DNA of 64,000 nt from Deinococcus planocerae (GCF_002869765.1 NZ_PNOR01000023.1:8437-72436); one strand, 5' to 3'. Shown: positions 12,574 through 22,391, numbered from the stretch's first letter. Program-made: numbers and translations. Notes: generated by a model from the letters alone, not told the origin.

Positions 12574-13428
12574 TCAGGCGGGGTCGGCGGGCGTGGGGGC
12601 CCGCGCCCCCTCCCACGCCTCCAGCCTCTCCCGCGCCTCGTCCACGTGCATCTGCTCGATCAGGGCGCCGCGGAAGGTGGTGACGCTCTTACCCCCCTGC
12701 CGCGCCTCCTCCCACGCGGCGAGCAGGGCGCGGGCCTCCTCCGCCTCCGCCTGGGTCACCCCGAAGGCGAGGTTGGCCGGGGCGACCTGGCCGGGGTGGA
12801 TCACCGTTTTCCCAGAGAATCCCAGGGTCCGGCCCTGCTCACACTCGCGGGCAAAGCCCTCCGGGTCGCGCACGTCGTTGTACACGGCGTCAAGAGGGAC
12901 TTTGCCGTGCGCGCGGGCGGCCAGCACCACCGCCGAGAGGGCGTGGAGGAGGGGCAGGCGGTCGGGGTCGGGGCGCGTCCCGAGCGCGCGGGCGAGGTCG
13001 TTGGCGCCCACGATCAGCCCCGCCACCCCCGGCACGGCGGCGATCTCGGCGGCGCGCAGCACCCCGAGCGGCGTCTCGACCATCGCCCAGAGGGGGAGGC
13101 CGAGGTGCAAGTCGCGCAGGGTGCGGGCGTCCTCCACCTTGGGGAGCACGAGGCCCGCCGCCCCCGCCGTCAGCGCCATCTCACGGTCGGCGTGCTCCCA
13201 GGGGGTGCCCAGGCCGTTGACCCGCACGAGGACCGGGCCGGACCAGTGCCACGAGAGCGCCGCCCTCACGTTCTCCCGCGCCGCGTCCTTGGCCTCGGGG
13301 GCGACGGCATCCTCCAGATCGAGGATCACGGCGTCGGCGTCCAGCGTGCGGGCCTTCTCGACGGCGCGCGGCTTGTCGCCCGGCACGTAGAGCACCGAGC
13401 GCAGGGGCTTAACGCTCACGCTCGGCAT
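12574..13428 (-). CDS. HpcH/HpaI aldolase / citrate lyase beta-like protein (CitE family)
   Basis: A 284-residue TIM-barrel lyase. LRSVLYVPGD at the N-terminus, ADAVILDLEDAVAPEAKD with the metal-binding acids, LVRVNGLGTPWEHAD, LPKVEDA and MVETPLGVL are all CitE-family signatures, as is SGKTVIHPGQV near the C-terminus. Stand-alone CitE-like proteins act on malyl-, citramalyl- or related CoA esters; no alpha or gamma citrate lyase subunits are present. ATG 13428 is preferred over an upstream frame extension because it gives the family start. It overlaps by 20 bp the end of a 32-codon leaderless ORF, which may couple its translation. Confidence 0.88.
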   Translation of the reverse strand: MPSVSVKPLRSVLYVPGDKPRAVEKARTLDADAVILDLEDAVAPEAKDAARENVRAALSWHWSGPVLVRVNGLGTPWEHADREMALTAGAAGLVLPKVEDARTLRDLHLGLPLWAMVETPLGVLRAAEIAAVPGVAGLIVGANDLARALGTRPDPDRLPLLHALSAVVLAARAHGKVPLDAVYNDVRDPEGFARECEQGRTLGFSGKTVIHPGQVAPANLAFGVTQAEAEEARALLAAWEEARQGGKSVTTFRGALIEQMHVDEARERLEAWEGARAPTPADPA

Positions 13429-13507
13429 TCTCCCGGCGAGGTTTGGCGGCACTCGACCACAGCAGGAAGGGGAGCAGGGCGAGGAAGAACCGCAGGGGGC
13501 GTTTCAT
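13409..13507 (-). CDS. Small membrane-type ORF of 32 residues
   Basis: Encodes a 32-residue peptide with a basic start (MKRPLR), one hydrophobic segment (FFLALLPFLLWSSAA) and a charged tail (KPRRENAERER). It has a TACCCT -10 box exactly 6 nt before its ATG, the same arrangement as many leaderless genes in this window. Its stop lies inside the first codons of the CitE-like gene in another frame. It could be a real single-pass peptide or a leader that couples translation to the lyase. No relatives are recognised. Confidence 0.5.
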   Translation of the reverse strand: MKRPLRFFLALLPFLLWSSAAKPRRENAERER

Positions 13508-13511
13508 GGGG

Positions 13512-13748
13512 TCAGGGTAGCCCTTCCGGCTGGCGGACGCGGAGCCCGGCGAAGCCAAGGGCGTGGGCCACGATGAGCGCCACCTCCTGAGCCGTAAACG
13601 CTGCTTCCCCCGGCCCCGACCAGTCTTGGACGATGTACTCCCGCTCCGCCGTTTCCTCGATGCTCAGCAGGTTGAAGGCATCCTGGTAAACCTCCAGATT
13701 CATCGAGTCGCGTTCCACAGCGCTCGCCACAATAAATTTCAGGCTCAC
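13512..13748 (-). CDS. Hypothetical protein, 78 residues
   Basis: A small soluble acidic protein of unknown function, read from a GTG at 13748 that overlaps the VOC-protein stop (GTGA), so the two are translationally coupled. It begins MSLKFIVASAVERD and ends in a mixed helical region (FTAQEVALIVAHALGF). The frame continues upstream inside the VOC gene, but that extension is only a shadow. No motif suggests a reaction; the coupling hints at a shared role with the VOC protein. Confidence 0.6.
   Translation of the reverse strand: MSLKFIVASAVERDSMNLEVYQDAFNLLSIEETAEREYIVQDWSGPGEAAFTAQEVALIVAHALGFAGLRVRQPEGLP
13514..13519 (-). promoter_or_regulatory. -10 box, leaderless start of the 32-residue ORF
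   Basis: TACCCT on the minus strand, 6 nt before ATG 13507. Confidence 0.5.
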
Positions 13749-14128
13749 TCCAGCCCCCAGATACTCGGCGGCGCCAGCTCCAGCACGTTTCCGGCGGGGT
13801 CCTCGAAGTACAGGCTCTCGCCTCGGTTGCCCCAGGCATAGCGGGTGACGCTCAGACCGTGCCCCTCCAACCGCGCCTGCCAGGCGTCCGTCTCCTCGCA
13901 CCCAATCGCCAGACAGACGTGCCCGCCGACTTTTCCCGCGTGGGGCGGCACGTCGCCGGGCTGGGCACTCATGGCCGGATTGAAGATCAGCAGCATGGAG
14001 CCCTCCAGCCGGTAAAAGAGGTGGCGCCCCGGGACCTTGCCGTACAGGCTCAGTCCCAGGACACCCGAGTAGAAGGCTTCGGCGGCCTCCAGATCGTCCA
14101 CGTACAGGCAGGTCTCCAAGGCGCGCAT
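13745..14128 (-). CDS. VOC superfamily (glyoxalase/bleomycin-resistance-like) protein
   Basis: A 127-residue vicinal-oxygen-chelate protein, the length of a single-chain dimer-forming member. Paired beta-alpha-beta modules show LYVDDLEAAEAFYSGVLGL at the start and YFEDPAGNVLEL near the end, where the Glu is a usual metal ligand. The specific substrate is not predictable; options include a small-molecule dioxygenase, lyase or binding protein. A TAAGCT -10 box lies 6 nt before ATG 14128, so it is probably leaderless. It overlaps the following 78-residue ORF by GTGA. Confidence 0.85.
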   Translation of the reverse strand: MRALETCLYVDDLEAAEAFYSGVLGLSLYGKVPGRHLFYRLEGSMLLIFNPAMSAQPGDVPPHAGKVGGHVCLAIGCEETDAWQARLEGHGLSVTRYAWGNRGESLYFEDPAGNVLELAPPSIWGLE

Positions 14129-14134
14129 GGGGAG

Positions 14135-14140
14135 AGCTTA
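14135..14140 (-). promoter_or_regulatory. -10 box, leaderless start of the VOC gene
   Basis: TAAGCT on the minus strand, 6 nt before ATG 14128. Confidence 0.5.
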
Positions 14141-14193
14141 GGGCAGGCGGTCAGCCCTCAGCACGACACAGGTTGGCTGAGGGCTGATCGCTC

Positions 14194-15075
<882 letters not shown>

Positions 15076-15093
15076 GGGCGCCTCGTTCGGGTG

Positions 15094-15213
15094 TCACATG
15101 GGGGTTGGAACGGCGGGGGCTGGTGCTGCACGGTGGCTCCTGGGATCGGGGGCGAGGGTTCCTCGTTCGGTCGCGTTCAGGCTGACGGTGACAATGATGG
15201 TGATGTCGGTCAT
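15094..15213 (-). CDS. In-frame leader ORF of the RIO kinase, 39 residues
   Basis: ATG 15213 follows a textbook ribosome binding site (AAGGAGG, 8 nt spacing), the strongest near this locus. The peptide starts MTDITIIVTVSLNATERG and becomes Pro/Ala-rich. It ends in TGA, and the RIO-kinase TTG lies 18 nt further in the same frame. The kinase itself has only a weak GAGG. This looks like a translational leader; stop-codon readthrough or a recent nonsense change that split a longer kinase are alternatives. Confidence 0.55.
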   Translation of the reverse strand: MTDITIIVTVSLNATERGTLAPDPRSHRAAPAPAVPTPM

Positions 15214-15238
15214 GTGCAGCACCTCCTTCCGGTGTTGC

Positions 15239-15258
15239 CCTCACCGTAGCAGGTGAGG
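15239..15258. promoter_or_regulatory. Inverted repeat over a -10 box, possible operator
   Basis: CCTCACC and GGTGAGG separated by six bases. The minus-strand TACGGT (15243-15248), a candidate -10 for the leader ORF and RIO kinase, lies within the element, so a repressor binding here would block the promoter. Confidence 0.4.
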
Positions 15259-15567
15259 CGGGCGTGAGGGAACGGAGGCGGGGCGGATAGGCCATCACGC
15301 TTAGGGGTCGGGGGGCAGACCCTCCGGGCTCGGGACTGAAGCCCACCTCACCATCCTGGGGAGGCGGCGCGGCCCCGGTAAAGCGGGCTTGTTCCGGGCA
15401 TCATCTGCGGGGGTCCCGGTGCCACGAGACTGACTTCCCGCCTCCGCTCCGTCCCGGCTCCTCCAGGCCGGGTGCGCCGGGAGAGCGCGGCCAGATCAGC
15501 TCCTCTCCACGCCGGGGCCACCGGGTTTGGGGTGTTTTCCCCCGTGGACGAGAAAGGAACGCCTGTC
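15259..15567. other. Intergenic region between RIO-kinase leader and helicase
   Basis: No convincing gene on either strand. Several G/C-rich short inverted stretches are present, and AAAGGA before ATG 15568 serves as the helicase ribosome binding site. No riboswitch pattern was recognised. Confidence 0.4.
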
Positions 15568-17472
15568 ATGCCCAAGCGCATCCGGTTCCGGGCCTCCGCG
15601 CCCGAGCCCGCCAACCCCCACCCGGCGCCCTCCGCCCCGCCCCGGCGCATCCGGGTCAGCGCGCCCCCCGCCGAGCCCACCCCGCCCGAGGACGCCCCCT
15701 CCTCTCCCGTCGTCGTCCTTCCCCCTCCCGGGGAGCCCAACCAGCCCGCCGCGCCCCGCGTGACCCTCGCCGAACCGCCGCCCCGCCCCGCTCCGCCCCC
15801 TCCCGCTCCGTCTCCGGCGGGCGCCCGCCGGGGCAGGCCGACCAAGGACATGCAGCGGGCGCAGCGCATCGCCCAGGAGGTCTTCGGCTACGACGGGCTC
15901 CACGAGGCGCAGAAGGAGGCCATCGCGTCCGTCCTGAAGGGGCGTGACACCCTCGCGATCATGCCGACCGGGAGCGGCAAGTCGGCGATCTATCAGGTCG
16001 CGGCGCTCTCGCTGAACGGCCCCACGGTCGTCGTCTCGCCCCTGATCGCCCTGCAACGCGATCAGGTGGAGGCGCTGGAGGAGAGTGCGCCGGGTCAGGC
16101 GGCCCTGATCAACTCCACCCTGCGGCCCGCCGAGCGCGAGGCCACCCTCAGCGCCTTCGAGGAGGGCGAGGTCGAGTTCCTCTTCCTGGCGCCCGAGCAG
16201 CTCAGCAACGAGGAGACGCTGGCCCGGCTGCGGGAGGCTGAGCCGTCGCTCTTCGTGGTGGACGAGGCGCACTGCGTTTCGGAGTGGGGCCACGACTTCC
16301 GGCCCGAGTACCTGCGGTTAGGAGTTGTGGTGGAGGCGCTCGGGCACCCGACCGTCCTCGCGCTGACGGCGACCGCCTCGCCCCCCGTTCGCGCGGAGAT
16401 CGTGGAGCGGCTGGGGATGCGGGAGCCCGAGATTCTGGTGCGCGGCTTCGACCGCCCGAACATTCGCCTGGGCGTGCGGCGCTTCGAGGACCCGGGGACG
16501 AAACGCTCGGCGCTGCTGTCCGAGGTGATCGCCGCCCCCAAGCCGGGCATCGTCTACGCGGCGACCCGCCGGGCGGCGGACGAGCTGGCCCGCGACCTCA
16601 CGGGGCGCGGGGTGCGGGCGGCGGCCTACCACGCCGGGCTGAACGTGGAGGCGCGAGGGGGGGCGCAGGCGGCCTTTATGGCGGACGAGCTGGAGGTCAT
16701 CGTGGCGACGACCGCCTTCGGCATGGGGATCGACAAGCCGAACGTGCGCTTCGTGCACCACCTCGACATCTCCGGCTCGGTGGACGCCTACTACCAGGAG
16801 ATCGGGCGGGCCGGGCGCGACGGCGCGGCCTCGGAGGCCACCCTCTTCTACGCGCCCGGCGACTTGCGGCTGCGCCGCTTCTTCGCGGGGAGCGGCCTGA
16901 TCGACGCCGATCAGGTCGAACACGTGCTGCGCGCCCTGGAAGAGCACCACGGCCCGGTGGACCCCGAGGAGTTGCGCGAGGAGACGGGCCTGTCGCAGAC
17001 GAAGGTGCTGACCGCCGTGAGCCGATTGGAAGACGTGGGCGCCGTGGAAATCCTGCCGAGCGGGGAGGTCACCGCGACGGACGGGGCGCAGGCCCCCGAG
17101 GTGGTGGCCGAGGCCGCCCTCGCGCAGGCCTACCGCCGCGCCTTCGAGGACTCGCGCCTGGAGATGGTGCGCGGGTACGCCGAGACCGGGGGCTGCCGCC
17201 GCGAATTCCTGCTCAACTACTTCGGCGAGGCGTCCACCCCGCCCTGCAACTACTGCGACAACTGCGAGGCGGGGCTGGTGCAGGCGACCGCTGACGGGGA
17301 CGACGTGCCCTTCGCCCTGGGCACCCGCGTCGCCCACCGCACCTTCGGCGAGGGCCTCGTCATGCGCTACGAGGGCGAGAAGATCACCGTCCTCTTCGAC
17401 GGGCCGGGGTATCAGACGCTCGCGCTGCCCGTGGTCCTCGATCAGGGCCTGCTGGAGCCGCTCGGGGCCTGA
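15568..17472 (+). CDS. RecQ-family ATP-dependent DNA helicase
   Basis: A 634-residue 3'-5' superfamily 2 helicase. Residues 1 to ~90 are a disordered Pro/Ala/Arg-rich tail. Walker A GSGKS is at 135-139 and DEAH at 232-235. The second helicase domain carries TTAFGMGIDKPNVRFVHH and YYQEIGRAGRDG. The RecQ zinc cluster is C543, C560, C563 and C566. No HRDC domain follows; instead the last ~45 residues (GTRVAHRTFGEGLV to the end) resemble the small beta-barrel found at the C-terminus of some UvrD/PcrA helicases. ATG 15568 has a nearby AAAGGA, and the longer upstream frame is not needed. Confidence 0.9.
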   Translation: MPKRIRFRASAPEPANPHPAPSAPPRRIRVSAPPAEPTPPEDAPSSPVVVLPPPGEPNQPAAPRVTLAEPPPRPAPPPPAPSPAGARRGRPTKDMQRAQRIAQEVFGYDGLHEAQKEAIASVLKGRDTLAIMPTGSGKSAIYQVAALSLNGPTVVVSPLIALQRDQVEALEESAPGQAALINSTLRPAEREATLSAFEEGEVEFLFLAPEQLSNEETLARLREAEPSLFVVDEAHCVSEWGHDFRPEYLRLGVVVEALGHPTVLALTATASPPVRAEIVERLGMREPEILVRGFDRPNIRLGVRRFEDPGTKRSALLSEVIAAPKPGIVYAATRRAADELARDLTGRGVRAAAYHAGLNVEARGGAQAAFMADELEVIVATTAFGMGIDKPNVRFVHHLDISGSVDAYYQEIGRAGRDGAASEATLFYAPGDLRLRRFFAGSGLIDADQVEHVLRALEEHHGPVDPEELREETGLSQTKVLTAVSRLEDVGAVEILPSGEVTATDGAQAPEVVAEAALAQAYRRAFEDSRLEMVRGYAETGGCRREFLLNYFGEASTPPCNYCDNCEAGLVQATADGDDVPFALGTRVAHRTFGEGLVMRYEGEKITVLFDGPGYQTLALPVVLDQGLLEPLGA

Positions 17473-17484
17473 ATCCCTGCCAGA

Positions 17485-17527
17485 GAAGGGGGAGGGGACA
17501 GCGACCGCGCGTGTCCCCTCCCCCTTC
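17485..17527. terminator. Bidirectional hairpin between convergent genes
   Basis: A perfect 16-bp stem (17485-17500 with 17512-17527) and an 11-nt loop, placed between the helicase stop and the convergent binding-protein stop. There is no long T-run on either side. Confidence 0.6.
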
Positions 17528-17536
17528 CCGTGACCC

Positions 17537-18508
<972 letters not shown>

Positions 18509-18515
18509 GAGGGCG

Positions 18516-18521
18516 AGTATA
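18516..18521 (-). promoter_or_regulatory. -10 box, leaderless start of NMT1-like gene
   Basis: TATACT on the minus strand, 7 nt before ATG 18508. Confidence 0.6.
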
Positions 18522-18697
18522 GGAGGACGGCGCGGCGGGACCATGACCGGGGTTGCCAACCCGGCGGGGCCCGTCCCTCGATGAACGCTGGGTGTTCCGG
18601 GCAGCCCCGAGCCTCATGTCGGCGGGCAAGACCTGACCTGGGACCGGGTGGTAGACTGCGGGGTACGCCTGCGCGAGTGCGCGGGGAAAGGAAGATC

Positions 18698-19615
18698 ATG
18701 ACCAACGACACCAACGAGCATCCCCTCGACCCCCGGGGTGACCTGCACGAGACCCCGGAGGAGCTGCGCGACGTCCTCCCCGAGCTTCAGGGCGAGCCCG
18801 ACGAGGACCCCGTGCTCGACGCCGAGGAGGCCGAGCAGGAGGGTCAGGTCGCCGCGATGGCGGTGATGGACAGCGGCAACGTCTCCGACGACGAGAGCGC
18901 CGAGGGCGAAGAGGGCGAGGACGAGTACATCGACGCCGACGACCTGATCGGCCTCCTGAACGAGATGAAGGAGATGCTCGAAGCCCAGGGCAAGGAAATC
19001 CGGGGCCTGCGCCGTGAGATGCGCGAACTCCGCGAGGGCCAGGGTGCCCAGGCGAGCGGCTTCAAGCCCCGCGAGGACCGCGGCGGTCAGGGCGGCGGCG
19101 GGTTCCGTCCGCGCGAGGACCGCGGCGGGTTCCAGGGTGGCGACCGTGGCGGCTATCAAGGCGGCGGGGACCGAGGCGGCTTCCGTCCCCGTGACGACCG
19201 CGGCGGTCAGGGTGGCGGCGGGTTCCGTCCGCGCGAGGACCGCGGCGGGTTCCAGGGTGGCGACCGTGGCGGCTATCAAGGCGGCGGGGACCGGGGCGGC
19301 TTCCGTCCCCGTGACGACCGCGGCGGTCAGGGTGGCGGCGGGTTCCGTCCGCGCGAGGACCGCGGCGGGTTCCAGGGTGGCGACCGTGGCGGCTATCAAG
19401 GCGGAGGGGACCGGGGCGGCTTCCGCCCCCGTGATGACCGCGGCGGTCAGGGTGGCGGCGGGTTCCGTCCGCGCGAGGACCGGGACCGTAACTTCGGCGA
19501 CCGCGAGTTCCGCCCGCAGGGGGGCGAGGGCGGCAACCAGGGCGGTCAGGGCGAGGGGTTCCGCCCACGCGCCCGCACCGACCGGGGCTGGGGCAACCGC
19601 CGCAACGACGAGTAA
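18698..19615 (+). CDS. Acidic/coiled-coil/Arg-Gly-rich repeat protein of unknown function
   Basis: A 305-residue protein in three parts. Residues 1-85 are strongly acidic and disordered. Residues about 85-115 form a short amphipathic coiled coil (LIGLLNEMKEMLEAQGKE onward). The rest is three full copies plus a partial copy of a 40-residue repeat with GGFRPREDRGGFQGGDRGGY and similar RGG, FRPR and GGY elements, ending in basic RTDRGWGNRRNDE. The make-up resembles RNA-binding RGG tails and phase-separating proteins. AAAGGAAG precedes ATG 18698; a TAGACT box lies further upstream and a terminator follows, so it is monocistronic. Function unknown. Confidence 0.8.
   Translation: MTNDTNEHPLDPRGDLHETPEELRDVLPELQGEPDEDPVLDAEEAEQEGQVAAMAVMDSGNVSDDESAEGEEGEDEYIDADDLIGLLNEMKEMLEAQGKEIRGLRREMRELREGQGAQASGFKPREDRGGQGGGGFRPREDRGGFQGGDRGGYQGGGDRGGFRPRDDRGGQGGGGFRPREDRGGFQGGDRGGYQGGGDRGGFRPRDDRGGQGGGGFRPREDRGGFQGGDRGGYQGGGDRGGFRPRDDRGGQGGGGFRPREDRDRNFGDREFRPQGGEGGNQGGQGEGFRPRARTDRGWGNRRNDE
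19081..19482 (+). repeat. Tandem repeat, 120-bp unit, 3.3 copies inside the RGG-like gene
   Basis: Units start at 19081, 19201, 19321 and 19441 (partial). The three full units differ at five positions only, all in third codon positions and all synonymous. Confidence 0.95.
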
Positions 19616-19630
19616 GGGTTGAGAGGGAAG

Positions 19631-19665
19631 GAGGGCCGGGGTGAGAGTCCCGGCCCTCGCCTTTT
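19631..19665 (+). terminator. Terminator of the RGG-like gene
   Basis: A 10-bp stem GAGGGCCGGG/CCCGGCCCTC followed by GCCTTTTGC, just after the stop codon. Confidence 0.75.
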
Positions 19666-19923
19666 GCCGGGCAGGGGTGAGGGTCGGGATGAGGCGGGGG
19701 CTGAGCAGCCGCAACACTTGATCCCGAGGAGGGTGCAACTCTCCTCCCTCCTTGGCTTGCAAAGCTCCGCAGGAGAGGGGGGAGGACGGGTGGGGATAAT
19801 GGGCGGGGCGTCAGGCCTACTGGGTAGGGAAGGCGTCTTCCTGGCGGTGGGGGTGGTCACACGCCCCCTCACCCCCACCCTCTCCCGCGAGGGGAGAGGG
19901 AGAAAAGAGCCCCTTCTCCTCGC
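19666..19923. repeat. Intergenic repeat-type region with palindrome
   Basis: No gene seen. It contains GGTCACACGCCCCCTC (19856), also present at 10189, and the palindrome CCCTCTCCC-GCGA-GGGGAGAGGG at 19878-19900. The palindrome sits just after the S9 peptidase stop on the minus strand and may act as its terminator. It resembles small palindromic repeats spread through high-G/C genomes. Confidence 0.55.
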
Positions 19924-21921
19924 CTACGAGTGCGACGTGTGGTGGCCGAGGCCGTGGGGTCGTTCCTCTTCTCCCGCCAACAAGTGCCCGTCCAGCCACC
20001 CCAGGTACTCCTCCAGCCGCCCCATCCTGCGGTCCGGCCTGCCCGAGCGCGAGAGTTCGTGGTCCTCGCCGGGGAAGCGGACGAAGCGCACGGGGACGCC
20101 GTGCAGGCGCAGCGCCGCGTACCACTGCTCGGCCTGCTCGACGGGGCAGCGGTGGTCGAGGACGGAGTGGACGATCAGGGTGGGGGTGCGGACGTTCTCG
20201 ACGTACTTCAGCGGGCTCATGTCCCACAGCCGGAGTGCGTCCTCCTGACGGTGGAAGTTCAGGCCGAGTTCGTCGTCCCAGAAGCGCATCCCGATATCCG
20301 AGGTGCCGCCGAAGGAGATCAGGTTGCAGATGCTCCGGTCGGTGACCGCCGCGCGGAAGTGGGTCGTGTGCGCGGTGATCCAGTTTGTCATGTAGCCGCC
20401 GTAGCTCCCGCCCATCACGCCCGCGCGGTCGCCGTCGAGCTGGGGAAAGGTCGTCAGGCACACGTCGAAGAAGGCGAGCAGATCGTCCATGTCCACGCTG
20501 CCCCAGCGCCCGTGGATGTCCGAGGACCACGCCTGCCCGTACCCGACGCTGCCGCGCGGATTGCCGTAGCAGACCCCGTACCCCCGCGCCGCGAGGAGCT
20601 GGAACTCGTGCGTGAAGCCGTGCCCGTAGGCCGTGTGTGGCCCCCCGTGGATGCTCAGCAGGGCGGGCACGCGGCCCTCCCCGTCCGGCAGCAGGACCCA
20701 CCCCTCCCCCTCGCCAAGGTCGTTCGTGAAGCAGACGCGCGTATGAGCCCGGGCCGGGAAGGGGAGGCGGGCGTGGAGGTCGGTGACCTGCGTGCCGTTG
20801 AGTTCCACCTCCGGGAAGCGGTCGGCGCGCTCGCGGATCAGGGCCACGGCGTCCGCGCGGGCCGTGAAGGCGGAGATCACCCCGTCCTCGCGGTGGTCGT
20901 GGGGCGTGACCGTCCCGTCCAGCCCGAGGCGGAAGAGGCCGCACGAGCCGCCCACCGTGCTCGGGAAGAGCAGCGTCTCCGCGTCCAGCCACACCGGGCG
21001 CTCCGGGAAGGCGCCCACGTGGCAGTCGCCGCCCACCACATTCCCGACCGGGCGGTCCCACCCCTCGTCCAGCCGCCGCCACGCGCCGTCCCTCTCGACG
21101 AGGAAAAGGTGGGCGTCTTCGGGCGAGCCCTTCCCCTCCGGGCGGCCCACGAGGACGAAGCGTTCCCCGTCCGGATGCGGTGTGGCCGAGACGATGGCCG
21201 AGTTCCAGCGGGTGAGGCGGGTGCGGGTGCCGTCCAGAAGCAACGTGTACGCCTCCTGCCGCCACTGCGCCGCATCGTCCTCAGTCTCGCTGGAGACGAG
21301 GAGCACGCCGCGCGAGTCGGGCCACCACGTGTAGGAGGTGACCTCGACCTCGGGCACGTGCCACTCGCGCAACTCATCCGCCGCCACGTCGTAGAGCCAC
21401 AGCCGGGCGGGAGATTCGGGGAGCCAGTCGCGCCCGTTGAAGCGGTAGCGGGGCCGGGTGATCACGCGGGCCTCACCGCGCTCGTCGCGCTTGTCCTCGT
21501 CGTCCCCGAGGCTCAGGAAGGCGAGGAAGCGTCCGTCGGGGCTCCAGCTCACGTCCGTCACCGGGCCCTTAAACCTCGTCACGCGGCGGGCCTCCCCGCC
21601 CCCCAGGGGCAGCAGGAAGAGCTGGCCCTTGCCGCCGCGCTCCTCGCGCACGAAGGCGAGCGTCCCCCCGTCCGGCGACGGGCGCGGCGACGTGTCGCGG
21701 CCCTCCCCGCGCGTGAGCTGCCGGGCCTCGCCCCCCTCCGAATGCCAGATGTTCGAGCGGTAGCGGGGCTTGGGGAAGTCTTCCTCGGGCCGCGCCGGGT
21801 CGTCCTCCTCGACGCGGGAGAGGACGAAGAAGGCGCTGTGCCCGCCTGCGCCCACCTGCGGGTCGGAGGGGAAGACGAGGGCGAGGAGGCTCTCGGGACC
21901 GGGCACCGGGTTGTGGGTCAT
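19924..21921 (-). CDS. S9 family serine peptidase (prolyl oligopeptidase / acylaminoacyl-peptidase type)
   Basis: A 665-residue peptidase. The first ~400 residues form a beta-propeller with WSPDGRFLAFLS and similar SPDG repeats that gate access. The C-terminal alpha/beta-hydrolase carries GGSYGGYMT with Ser506, HSVLDHRCP with Asp589 and GEDHEL with His621, a complete catalytic triad. No signal peptide is visible, so it is probably cytoplasmic and trims short peptides or removes N-acyl amino acids. ATG 21921 is preferred over a TTG four codons upstream. Flanking genes are unrelated. Confidence 0.93.
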   Translation of the reverse strand: MTHNPVPGPESLLALVFPSDPQVGAGGHSAFFVLSRVEEDDPARPEEDFPKPRYRSNIWHSEGGEARQLTRGEGRDTSPRPSPDGGTLAFVREERGGKGQLFLLPLGGGEARRVTRFKGPVTDVSWSPDGRFLAFLSLGDDEDKRDERGEARVITRPRYRFNGRDWLPESPARLWLYDVAADELREWHVPEVEVTSYTWWPDSRGVLLVSSETEDDAAQWRQEAYTLLLDGTRTRLTRWNSAIVSATPHPDGERFVLVGRPEGKGSPEDAHLFLVERDGAWRRLDEGWDRPVGNVVGGDCHVGAFPERPVWLDAETLLFPSTVGGSCGLFRLGLDGTVTPHDHREDGVISAFTARADAVALIRERADRFPEVELNGTQVTDLHARLPFPARAHTRVCFTNDLGEGEGWVLLPDGEGRVPALLSIHGGPHTAYGHGFTHEFQLLAARGYGVCYGNPRGSVGYGQAWSSDIHGRWGSVDMDDLLAFFDVCLTTFPQLDGDRAGVMGGSYGGYMTNWITAHTTHFRAAVTDRSICNLISFGGTSDIGMRFWDDELGLNFHRQEDALRLWDMSPLKYVENVRTPTLIVHSVLDHRCPVEQAEQWYAALRLHGVPVRFVRFPGEDHELSRSGRPDRRMGRLEEYLGWLDGHLLAGEEERPHGLGHHTSHS

Positions 21922-22113
21922 GCCCGCAGTCAATCACGCGGCGGGGACCTCACCCGGCTCATGACGCCTCGCTCAAGGTGGGTTGGCCTTCCTCTCGCGC
22001 CGGTCAGGCTGAGATCAGCTACGCTGAATGAACAGCAGCGCGGAACCTCGTTCACCGACCCTTCCGGGACGTGTGGCCGCTGCTTCACCCGACAACTTCG
22101 CAGGAGGAACACG

Positions 22114-22305
22114 ATGCAGGAACTGTCATGCACCTGGGTCCCCGGCACCATCGACCTCGTTCGGCTGCGCTTCGCGGGGCGCACGGTCGAACTCACGAGC
22201 ACCCGCCTCGCGCGCATCTTCGGGCGGGAGGCCCTCAGCGAGCTGTACCTGAGGGGCCGCGCCGTGCTTCGCGCGGACACCCAGCAGATCGCCCTGCTGA
22301 CCTGA
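22114..22305 (+). CDS. Small hypothetical protein, 63 residues
   Basis: A 63-residue protein with a strong AGGAGG ribosome binding site 6 nt before ATG 22114. It starts MQELSCTWVPGTIDLVRLRF and ends RADTQQIALLT; no membrane segment. A TACGCT box about 90 bp upstream could be its promoter, giving an unusually long leader for this window. No family is recognised; it is not a shadow, as the opposite strand carries no gene here. Confidence 0.55.
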   Translation: MQELSCTWVPGTIDLVRLRFAGRTVELTSTRLARIFGREALSELYLRGRAVLRADTQQIALLT

Positions 22306-22378
22306 GCCCGCCGCGAAAGGCGCCGCCCCGTCCTGCCGCCCCTGACCCGGGCCGGGCGGGGCCGCTCCTGGCCGGGGG

Positions 22379-22384
22379 TAGCAT
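22379..22384 (+). promoter_or_regulatory. -10 box, leaderless start of M20 peptidase
   Basis: TAGCAT 7 nt before ATG 22392. It overlaps the earlier ATG at 22383, arguing for the downstream start. Confidence 0.5.
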
Positions 22385-22391
22385 GGCCCCC

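Noticed and set aside
12464..12578. Minus-strand frame after the CitE-like gene reading LTGLSFPHAGARWLRERLPE
   Set aside because: It has codon-like composition and could be a lost C-terminal piece or small gene, but no start codon or ribosome binding site is evident, so it is not listed.
19081..19482. Possible CRISPR-like or satellite array
   Set aside because: Repeats are contiguous without spacers and lie in frame in a protein; no cas genes.
18614..19762. Minus-strand frame opposite the RGG-like gene
   Set aside because: Its Ala/Thr/Val repeats merely mirror the coding minisatellite; no start signal, and the plus strand has promoter, ribosome binding site and terminator.
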